DNA of 64,000 nt from Actinernus sp. WN-2022 (taxonomy: Eukaryota; Cnidaria; Anthozoa; Actiniaria; Actinernidae). This document shows positions 34,465 through 45,500 of the stretch, piece by piece. The position numbers and the translations under genes are program-made. Every line of letters starts with the position of its first letter. The first letter of the stretch is position 1. The DNA lies in NCBI GenBank assembly GCA_030867875.1, contig JAOWCC010000577.1, positions 3,364,660 through 3,428,659 of the forward strand. The letters are read 5' to 3'. The notes below the pieces were generated by a model. The model saw only the letters and a list, made by a program, of their open reading frames with translations. It did no database searches and was not told the origin of the DNA.

Positions 34465-34534
34465 GTACAAGGCAATACGTACAAGGCAATACGTACAAGG
34501 CAATACGTACAAGGCAATACGTACAAGGCAATAC
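34465..34534 (+). repeat. 14-base tandem repeat in the 5' leader of the PX-SH3 gene
   Basis: Five perfect copies of GTACAAGGCAATAC, then a partial sixth, ending about 30 bases before the ATG. Perfect copies suggest ongoing length change. In the presumed 5' UTR, copy number would alter leader length. Confidence 0.9.
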
Positions 34535-34569
34535 GTACAAACCTTTCCCAGGCGACTCAATCTGCAGCC

Positions 34570-34638
34570 ATGGAAAGAACTATCAAAGGAGCATCGGTTG
34601 AGGGAGTAAAACGAGGAAAGAGGCCAAGCAAGCATTAT
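34570..34638 (+). CDS. First coding exon of the PX-SH3 gene
   Basis: The ATG is followed by ERTIKGASVEGVKRGKRPSKHY and donor CATTAT|gtaagt (phase 0). Joining to 46242 gives RPSKHYVYSVKVTWSDG, matching Tks4/5 (RRNPSKHYVY). The frame is open 44 codons further upstream through a 14-base tandem repeat, but no upstream ATG lies in frame, so this ATG is chosen. Confidence 0.85.
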
Positions 34639-37600
34639 GTAAGTGTTGAATTTATGGTAATAACGGATTGACGGTTCATGAATAATGTAATACATTCAGG
34701 TATTTTCTCGGTGTAAGAAACCCGCATTTTTAGGGCCCCTTAAAGTACAAACCTAAGCGACGATTAGAATTTTTTAGAACGAAAATACTCACAAGTACGC
34801 CACCCTCAACCATATAATTTAAGAAAGTATTTAGCGTCTGGAAATAATCGAAACAAACCCTCACCCTGATTTGAAACCAAACCCTAACCGTCACTAATCC
34901 CTCACCACTACGCCACGAGGGATTTCGCTGTGCTGATCGCTTTTTTATCTTGCTTTTCATTGTATTGTATGTATTGTGTTCTTAAATACGGCTGGAAATG
35001 ATTTGCACTTGCAATTCAAATATTCGGGTTTCTTACACCGAGAACTGAGAATCCCACATTCAATAGACCAGTTCGCGGTTAATTCCGACATTTTAAAAGG
35101 GGTGCAAACATAGCGCAAAATACAGTGTTTGTATGGGAATCGATGCCAAATATAATCCGTAAAATCGAATTTCTGAAACATTCTTAAGGTACCAGGTAAA
35201 AGATAAACTGATCGAAATTTGAGCGTGTAGCTATGCTATGTTTTCCATACATAGTCTGTCGATTTTCTCGCGGACTTTGACTCGTTTTGCCAATGCTGTG
35301 GCTCGTTTCGAGCGGTACAGGATGGCCCGGCCACAGAGGTGAGTATGCCTGTTAACCCTTTGAGTTGTTCGCATACTTCCCCAACATATGTTACCATTTT
35401 TTCTTTCCCTTAACCTTAATGTAACGTATATACATGTGTAAATAAAATCCTGTATCCTGTACTAATTAGTACGATCGGTGAAATCCTTTAGTATTGAGGT
35501 AGCCTGCGTTGGGGCTCTAGAGTATCCGAGCGCAGCGAGCGGAGATTAGGGGGATTGGGGCGAGAGAAAAAAAGAGGGGGGCGGGGGGAGGGGGTGGGGA
35601 GGAGAGGAAGAGAGAGCCTGCCGGCAAACCATGGTTATTTTGATAACTCTCGGCCTCAGAAGGCCGCATATTGCTATTGGCTAAAATGCGTGATTGACAG
35701 AAATCATTAAATTATTTATTCATGCATGGCATGCGATAAGAGCAGAAAACAATTAATATGGCGACAAACATACCGAGAATTCCCTCAGCTAGCGATGAAT
35801 TTAAAGAAAGAAAAGGATCAAGGCTATTAGATATCCTTTGTCTATATGAGATGTTCTAGTTGTAATCCCAACTGGGTTTGGAAAAAGTAGGATATTCCAA
35901 GCATTCTTTAGTGATAAAGACGTTGAAAATGTCATTTTGGTTTAATATTGCTCCTTTGGCTAGTATTGTGAAAGATCAATTGAACCAGTTAAGTTCCTTA
36001 TGTTATCCTGCTGCCGAACTTTCAGACCTAAACCCGAGGAACTACAGAAGTGCAACTTCAAATTGCTGTTTAGTTCTGCAGAAGAAGTATTAAAGTGCAC
36101 CTAACCTCTTTTGCAATTTTTATATATATATAGCATGCCATGTTGGGCCAATATTTTTCTTGGATGAATGTTTGTATACGATCAAACATTTATCCCTATA
36201 AAATTTGTTGGTCCAACATCGTCTAACATGGGGTGCTAAACTGCCTGACAGTGTTGGTGACCATAACGTTGGTCTCCGGCTTTAACCTAATTTGGTAAGG
36301 TCAGAAAATGAAATTGGTCTTGGCTATTTTCTTCTTCTGTGTTTCTGAAGAAGAATAGGAGGAGATAAAACATTTTAATTGGTGAACTTGGAACTACATA
36401 TAGCTATATCATTTATTTTAAAAGCTGTGGTACGGTAGTCTAGAAAGGTTTTCACTTCGGGGTGTTACTCGGAAGGACTGGGTCGAGGACCAAGATGGCG
36501 GCGTTTTTCTGAGCTCCTCCATACTCGCGAATGTTATCGATTTTATGTGCCTTTTTCGTGTTTGCTAGTCCATTATTATATGTTTAATCGTGACTAGTAT
36601 TACTATTAAAGAGCTCCATGCTATTCTAGAGGAGCAGTTGGCGCCGTTGAAAGAGAAAATTGATGAAATAGTCAAGTCGATGGGTTTCATCAATCACAAA
36701 TACGAGGAAATTCTAAAGAAACTATCGACTCACGAAGAAGAGAGGAAGGATCTCGTGAACGAAAATAAATCACTCAGATCTGAGCTTCTTACTACTACAA
36801 AGATGCTGAATGATGTGATGAATACGTGCGATAATATTGAGCAGTATTCGAGACGGGAGTGTGTAGAGATCAGAGGCATTCCACTTCCCGCCGATCAGTC
36901 GACCGAAAATACCAATGTAATTGCTATGAAGGTTGCCGAGCTGATTGGCGTGGAAATGGAAGAAGAAGATATATCTGTAAGCCATCGGATGAAAGTGAGC
37001 GACTCATACCAAGGGAAGAGTAAACAGGCACCTCCAATTATTGTGAAGTTTAATAAGAGACGAGATGACAAAGAACGATTCTTCAAAGCTAGAAAGGAAC
37101 TGAGAGTGAAGAACCTGTCAACTGAGGACCTGGGATACTCGATAAAGCAGAGCATATTTATCGCAGAGAGTCTTACTCCGAGAAGAATAAGGATTTGTTC
37201 AAGGATGCCTACAGAGTAAAAAAGGATAAACAGTTCAAGTTTATCTGGACCTCTTCTGGTAAGATATTCTTGAGAAGAAACGAGACAAGTGCAGTGCTTC
37301 TAATAAGGCCAGATAAAAAAACACTTGTTTAGCGTCCCCGCCCGACCTGAGAAGTGTCCCCGACCTCTATTTTTTTTCATAAAAAACTTTAGAAAGTGTA
37401 AATGCGCCCGCGAAAACCAATTCTTGTACCACTTAAAATATGCGCCGGCGCATTAAATATTTTAACATCGACGCCATTTTGTTTCTACAACACGAGGTCA
37501 TGAACACGAGGTGTCTAGTCAAGACAAAATAAAATTCACATAGAAAATTGAAATGGGTGGACGCTAAACAATATTTTTTTTTATCTGGCCTAAAGAGCAA

Positions 37601-40600
37601 AAGTGACCTCCAAAAGATCAAATGATGAGTGGTCCTCAACTCTAACTCCGACAGTTAAGTATAGCCAACTTATGAACTGTACTTATGAACTGTACCTATG
37701 AATTGTACTAAATGTAATATTGCCAATGACATTAATTTAGATAATAATAACCAGGATTATAATTTACTGCCACGTCTAGACATAAGTTCTACTGCAACCA
37801 ATATACCACACTTAACTAACTCTGATGTGGATCTGCACATGCCTTGTGACATAAATTTTAATTATTATAGTACACACCAATTTCATGATAACCAAGACAT
37901 CATTGATTGCTACACTGGCAATGACTCTTTTTCAGCACTCAATTGTAACATTAGGAGCTTGTCTGCAAATTTTGATAACCTTGTAAATATGTTATCTGAA
38001 TTGCACTTTCCATTCTCTCTAATTGGTTTAACTGAAACCAAGATTAAGTTTGATCAGGTCCTATAATGAATTGTAATTTACCTGGCTATCATTTTGTATC
38101 CCAACCAAGCTACTCTAATGTTGGTGGTGTTGTTTTTTTTCATAAAGAATAACATAAAATTCACATTACGTACTGATTTTACAACCTTAAAAAATGAATT
38201 TGAGACTCTGTGGATTGAAATACAAAATGATACCCAGCATAATATGTTATGTGGAATTGTTTATAGACATCCAAGCAGTAACCTTGATGTATTTAAGGAG
38301 TATCTAAACTCCTCTATAGGATTCACAGAGAAAATAAGTACTGCATGATTATGGGAGATTTTAACCTAGATCTTCTTAAATTTGAATCTCACCCTGGAAC
38401 AGATGATTTTATGAATATCTTAGGTACTTCTTTTTTTCAACCACATATTTTGCAACCAACTAGAATTACTGACCATACAGCTACTCTTATTGACAACATC
38501 TTCTTTAACTCTCTTGAACATTTTGCTATTGGTGGTAATATAATATATGATCTTACAGATCACTTACCTATTTTTTTAATTGTTAATAAATTCTCTTCCT
38601 TACCAGCTAATATTAAAATCTTTAAGAGAGATTACTCTAAATTTAATGAGTCAGATATGATTAATGAAATTCAGTCAGTTAACTGGGAAGAGCTTTTCTC
38701 TTCTAATACTCTTAATCCAACTCCATTATTTGATTTATTTGATTCTAAAATATCAGAAGTTGTAGATAAGCGTATTCCTTTTAAACAACTTTCCAAGAGA
38801 GAACTGAAAATTCAAACTAAGCCATGGATAACATCTGCAATCAGGACTTCTATTCAAGTTAAAAATAAATTATATAAAAAATATTTTAAAACTAAATCTC
38901 CTTATTATCACTCTAGATTTAAAGTTTATAGAAATAAACTAAATCATCTCCTGCGAGTAAGCAAGTGCCAATATTATAATGACTATTTTATCAAAAACTC
39001 AAATAAAAGTAAGCTAGTGTGGAAAGGAATTAAACAAATTATACACTTGAACCCTAAATCTACTCAAACACCTACTAAGATTATGGATAATAACTCTGAA
39101 TTAATTGATACAAAATCAATAGGAGATATTGTAGTTGAGTCTACGAATAGCAGTTTCAGCGGTATTGACCCGAACGCCTCACTTCAATGTAATGAAGCGC
39201 CATTGAAACCATCATTCTTACACGACACCAACACCCTCCTAAACAAGCACGACTAATTTAGATACACAGTTTGAATAGCGCTTCATTACATTGAAGTGAG
39301 GCGTTTGGGTCAATACCGCTGAAACTGCTATTCGTAGACTCAACTACAATATCTCCTATTGCTGATGCCTTCTGTAAGTATTTTGCTAATATTGAGGATC
39401 AGCTTGCAAGCACTATTCCTAATGTAAATAAATCGCCATTAGATTATTTAGCTTCACCAAGCTCTGATAGTTTTTATATTTTCCCTGTCAAATTCTTAGA
39501 AATTGAAGAAGAAATTTCTAGCCTGAAAAGTGGCAAAGCCTCTGGGCCTTCCAGTATCCCAGTTAAAATATTGAAAATACTTAAATATGCCATATCCAAA
39601 CCCCTTGAAATATTATTTAATATTTCCTTTTCTACTGGTCTGGTTCCAAACAGCTTTAAGGTAGCTAAAGTTATTCCAATCTTTACAAAGGGGTCTCATA
39701 GTAGTCTATGCAACTATCGACCAATTTCTCTTCTTTCGATATTTAATAAGCTACTAGAAAAATTCATATATAATAGACTCCTCAGTTTTCTTGAAAAGAA
39801 AAATATATTTTATGATAAGCAATTTGGTTTCCGTGCCCATCACTCTACTGATCATGCTGATCAAGATGTTCATCTATGTAAATCCCTAGATATTTAATGT
39901 TGTTTTTTCTTTCTATATTATGTAAGTTTATTTTAATTGTTTTCTTTTGCGGGGAAGTGATTATCATATAATTAGTTTTTTTCATGTTTACAGAGAGTTT
40001 ATTAGCAGTACAATAGTCAAAAACTTTACTCAATTCAGTATTCATTGTTCTTTCAAGCTCTTTGGTGTCTTTACAAGTATAAAATATATTTGCATCATCG
40101 GCAAAAATGCGAAAGGATAACTTTGTTGAAGAATTAGATATGTCGTTTAGGTATAAAAGAAATAGTAAAGGGCCAAGTGTTGATCCGTGAGGTATTCCAC
40201 AGATAATGTTACGTTGGGTTGAGATGGTGTTTTCAATTTTCACATATTGTATTCTGTTTGTTAAGTAGCTCTGAAACCATTCTAGGGGTTTGCCACGTAT
40301 TCCATATTTGGATAGTTTCTTAAGTAAGATATCATGGTTCACGGTATCAAAAGCTTTTGAAAAGTCTAGGAAGAGGCCACATGTAATCATATTTTTGTCA
40401 ATAGATGTTTTAAGATGGTCTGTTATTTCTAATATAGCTTGCTCAGTAGAATAATCCTTTCTGAATCCAAATTGATATTTGAAGAGTAAATTATGTTTTT
40501 CTAAAAATGAATAAAGCTGGTTATAAACAATTTTTTCAAGTATCTTGCTGAAGGGTGATAAAATTGCAATTGGCCTGTAGTTATTTAAATCAGTTGCGAG

Positions 40601-42491
40601 GCCAGTTTTGTAGACTGGGGTCACTCTAGATATTTTAAGTATATCAGGAACTACACCCAAAGAAATAGATTGGTTATAGATGAAAGTAAATGGGATAGAA
40701 AGTGTTCCACATGCAATCTTAATTAGTTTATTGGGGATGTCTAGCGATGATTTGTTTCTTTTAATTCAGAAAAAAGTTGAGTTACATAGTCCTCAGTTAC
40801 AGGAGTTAAGTAAAAACTATTTGCTGGAGTGTTTTTTATATATATTATTGGATCTTGGTTATTAGGATTTTCAATTAAGCTGGCTAGACTTGGGCCTACG
40901 TCTATGAAGTGTTGATTAAATTGTTCTGCTATTTCAGCTTGTTGAGTATAGGTTTTATTATTACGTATTATCTTTGTTGGATGAATGTTTGAATTTGATT
41001 TTGATTTACGTTTGATTAATGTACTTATTAATTTCCAGGTTTCTTTAATATTGTCTTTGTAAAGATGAAAATGCTGGTTGTAGTAATCATATTTGGCTTT
41101 GCTTTTTAAATGATTGAGGATGTTTGAGTACTTTTTATAGCTGTTCACTTTTGATGGTTCCTTAGTTAGAAAGTGAGTGCGATACATTTTCTGTTTAATT
41201 TTAATGGATATTAGCAGGCCTTTTGAGATCCATGGTTTGGCGAGTTGTTTCATTTTATTAAGTGAGGCTTGTTTGAGGGGTGCATGCCTGTTTACGACTT
41301 GTTTAATTGCATCTATACAGTTTGAAGTTATTTCGTGAATGTCCTGCGAGTGATTATAGATATTAGTCCAGTCAATTGATTGAATATCAGCTAAATATTC
41401 ATCTTTCTGGAATTTACTGTAGTCCCTGAAATACACCTTTTCTCTTTTTCTGTGTACTGAATAATTATGACAGATGAAAAATACTGGTAAGTGGTCAGAT
41501 ATGTCAACCAAGGCAATTCCAGATATAGTGTTGTGTATAGGTGTGTTAGTATATATGTGATCAATTAGGGTAGATGAGTGATCAGTGAGTCTGGTAGGTT
41601 TGGTTATGAGTGGTAAGAAGCTATTACAGTGTAACATGTCTAAGTATTCCTCAGTTTTTGGGTGGTCATTATATTTCAAAAAATCAATATTAATATCTCC
41701 TGTGATATATACCTGATGTTTTTTCTCATTTAGAAGTTTAATTATATTTTCTAGTTGTGATATAAAGTCTGAAACATTTGCTGTGGGATGTCTGTATATG
41801 CATCCAATAATTGTGTTAGAGGAGCGACTTTAGAATACCCTGTCACTTTTGAAGGCACGACCTAAAAAACGATGCAACCAAGGTCTTCGGTCATGCTATA
41901 AGTATAGTATAGTAAAGTCGATGAATTTCAATGAACTTTAAGTATAGTAAAGTGCTACTACCGCGGTCCGCAGTCCCGAAGTCGATGCATTTCAATGAAC
42001 TTTAAGTATAGTAAAGTACTGCTACCGCGGTCCGCAGTCCCGAAGTCGATGAATTTCAATGAACTTTAAGTATAGTAAAGTACTGCTACCGCGGTCCGCA
42101 GTCCCGAAGTCGATGAATTTCAATGAACTTTAAGTATAGTAAAGTACTGCTACCGCGGTCCGCAGTCCCGAAGTCGATGAATTTCAATGAACTTTAAGTA
42201 TAGTAAAGTGCTGCTACCGCGGTCCGCAGTTCCGAAGTCGATGAATTTCAATGAACTTTAAGTATAGTAAAGTGCTGCTACCGCGGTCCGCAGTCCCGAA
42301 GTCGATGAATTTCGATGAATTTCAATGAACTTTAAGTATAGCAAAGTACTGCTACCGCGGTCCGCAGTCCCGAAGTCGATGAATTTCAATGAACTTTAAG
42401 TATAGTAAAGTACTGCTACCGCAGTCCCTAACCCTAACCCTAACCCTAACCCTAACCCTAACCCTAACCCTAACCCCAACCCCAACCCTAA

Positions 42492-42523
<32 letters not shown>

Positions 42524-45500
42524 GAAATGTGTGCATGCGCGCGCAACCTCGGACCGCGGTGACAGTACTTTATGGTAGCTAAAAAAGTGACAGGGTATTC
42601 TAAAGTCTAGCCAAAACGATGAATAGTCTGTAAGTCTTTAGTAATATAAAGTCCTGCACCACCTGCAGCAGTTTCCGAATCAGTGTGGAAAAAATTATAG
42701 TGAGGCAAGTCAATATTTTCTATGGTTTTACTATTTAGCTTCAGTTAGTTTCTGATATGGCTAAAACATCAGGTTTATTATCTAAGGAATATAAGAGGTC
42801 ATTTAACATAGTAAGATTTTTTGGTAAACTACGTACATTGCAATGATATAGGGTAAAAGTTTTCTTTTGAGTTGATGAGGTCGGATTATTTAATTTATTC
42901 ACTTCCATGATTGAATAATAATTAGAACTTGGTGAAAGCAACATTAAATCAGAGTCCAATTTGTCGAATTTATCTGGGTTCGGTAGTATATTGTAAAGAT
43001 CAGTATCTATTCTAGAACATATATCATTATAGTCCCATACTCCTATTGCCGATCTGAATTCAGAATCAGATAAATTATAGAATGGCAAATACGACAAAAA
43101 ACTAACGTGCTTTTCGGTCATTGTCGTCGTGTTGAAATTTGCAGTGATCTAGTATATAAATAAGGGAATAAATAGTTTGTTAAACTTATCTGGCATAGAG
43201 TCACTACTTTCTTGAGTCCAGGAACCCTTTAAATTGCTCTTCAGTTGTAAAGCGACAGATTGTTGTCGTCTCCGTTTCTCTCAAGTGTATGATTCCGTTT
43301 TTGGTCCATAGGAACTTGAAGTTGTTTTCGGTCTTGAATTCCCGGATCGTACTGAAAAGCTTCTTTCGATATGCGGTGAGCGATTCGTTTATATATATCT
43401 TAGAAGCTTTGGCGATACTTTTCCCTAGTTGAGCTTTAATGGATGGTAGCCATGCTGTAGATTTCCCTACCAGCTCTGACCTCTTCTGGTACAATTCGTC
43501 TCTTTTGTCGCGCCGAACAAACTTTACTATGAGCCTGTCTTTCACCTTTTTTGTTGGCGGTAATCTGTGTGAAATAGATTACCGCAAACAATTGAAAAGA
43601 GAATATTGCATTAAATATCTTGGAGTTTTGATTGACTCTCATCTTAACTGGAAAAGTCAGGTTGATTGCATTGCTAAGAAGATAAAAAGAAGTGTAGGTA
43701 TTCAGTCTAAAATCCGTTACTATGTAAATATAAGTACTCTCCTTAACCTCTGTTATACTCTAATCTATCCATTTCTAATCTATGGCATAATTGTTTGGGG
43801 TAATACTTACCCCTCAACACTGCAACCTTTACATATCTTACAGAAAAAAGCTACACGTATAATTACTTTTTCTAAATTTGATGCACATTCTAGCCCACTC
43901 TTTAAATTTCTCAATATAATCAAGTTTTCTGATCTTGTCAACTTACATATTACAATATTTATGCACAAATTTTATAATTATCTTCTACCACCTATACTTA
44001 ATGACTTTTTTACCTCTGTTAACAAAATACATAATTATAATACAAGACTTGCATCTAAACGGTCTTACTCTCTTCCCAAAACTAGAACAAACTATGGAAT
44101 ATTCAATACTGATTAGATATCAAGGAGCCAAAATATGGAATTCTCTTGATGAATGCACTAAAATCTTATCCCCTTCCCAATTAAAAAATATATAAAAAAT
44201 TAAGTTTATTAATGACTATTAAGTTTCCTCTGCTACTGTTAGCCTCTTTCAATTCTGAACGAAACCATTATAGATTGTTTAATTTTTTTTAAAGTTTTTT
44301 TTTTCTCTATTTATGTGTGTTTTGTGTGTATGAGTGTCCTGTGTGCATGTGAGTGAGTGTCTCGACCAAAGTATAAATATATTGTAAATTAACTTGGTTG
44401 CCTGATATTTCTAGCCCTTATGGTTATTTCCGGCAGCCAGTATCCTAATTATGTCAAATATTGTAATTCTTAAATATGTATTTTCTTTTTCATAGGGTAC
44501 AAATAAAGCTTGTTGTTGTATACAAGTACCCCAGGGTTCAAAACCGTCGTTTGTTTAGCACAGTTTTGTAAAGATTCACACACACTCTACGCTCATCTTG
44601 AATTTTAAACGGACCAATATTTGGAATATGACTTCGAACAATGTGTTAATTAGTTCACATATTGATATTTGATCGAGTTCAAATTCGTGGTAGCCTGCGA
44701 AGGCAGCCGACTCTTATCGCTCCTCACTGCGTCTCCCGCGAAAGAGATGTCTAGCTGAGCAATTAACGAGCCTGATAAATTCGTACTGATGACGTAGACA
44801 TTTCGTTTTACCAGGGGCTGAAAGGACGACGCAAACGAGCCACCGACACACACTAAATATGCTTGAATTTCATGGTTATTCATAACCGTGATCACTGCAA
44901 AACAAACGAGCAGCCTCGGTAGCTATATACGTTGAAAATAACTCTGTAGTTCGTCTCTTCGGCTACTGAGTTTACACTAATATATGCATCGTTGCTCAGA
45001 CATCCCTATCACGAGGGACGCAGTGGGAAGCGATACGAGTCAGCTGTCTTCTCAGGCAAATTCGTAGGCGAAGAAAGTAGGGGACAGGGGTAGGGGATAT
45101 TTATACCCTTAAATTAAACATTCAAAGGCTGTTTGACCAAATATTGCAATAAACCAAACGAAACTGTACCTTAATTATGCCATCACAACAATATCTAAGT
45201 ACTGCAACCTCATATGACGTAATCGCCGCCATCTTGGTTGACGCTAACAACTGCCTTCAGTTGCTTGTTCAACCAAGATGGCCGCCACAGTCTTTGTCAT
45301 TTTAAATCTCCTTGGAATAATATTTCTGCTAATGCTTCAAGTTTGCTGGTCAACAAATCAGTGTAGATTATCATATATAATTACGTTATGCAGTTTATTA
45401 GACCTCTCGCAAACCGACTTGTCAAAGTCATGATAAAATGAAAGAGGCTGATCGAGAACCAAATGGAGATCAAACTGGATTTCTATCTTAACAATAATGT

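Larger units (their letters stand above)
39858..43571 (-). mobile_element. Inverted LINE segment, truncated at both ends
   Basis: On the minus strand: ORF1 C-terminus 43545-43204 (IVKFVRRDKRDELYQKR, FKFLWTKNGIIHLR), ORF2 start 43121-42741 (HCNVRSLPKN, DVLAISET), endonuclease end and linker 41679-40741 (LTDHSSTLIDHIYTNT, ISDHLPVFF), and RT 40660-39862 (NYRPIAILSPFSKILEK, FRIFADDANIFY, KYLGIYIDEHL). The RT breaks off at HLDQHD, where HLNWKDH would be expected. A transposon interrupts it at 41826-42607. Confidence 0.85.
36440..44515 (+). mobile_element. CR1/L2-like LINE whose centre is replaced by an inverted related LINE
   Basis: Plus-strand parts: a 5' region with CAAGATGGCGGC at 36491, ORF1 from about 36590, ORF2 endonuclease 37698-39256 and RT start to about 39857. 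After about 43572 they resume with RT C-terminus and 3' UTR, ending at AATAAAGCTTGTTGTTG near 44515. Between 39858 and 43571 a minus-strand LINE of the same general type is present. Nested small transposons lie at 37307-37590, 39121-39357 and 41826-42607. It occupies the first intron of the PX-SH3 gene. Confidence 0.85.

Noticed and set aside
42426..42524. Chromosome end
   Set aside because: Unique LINE and gene sequence continues on both sides and the array lies within a transposon.
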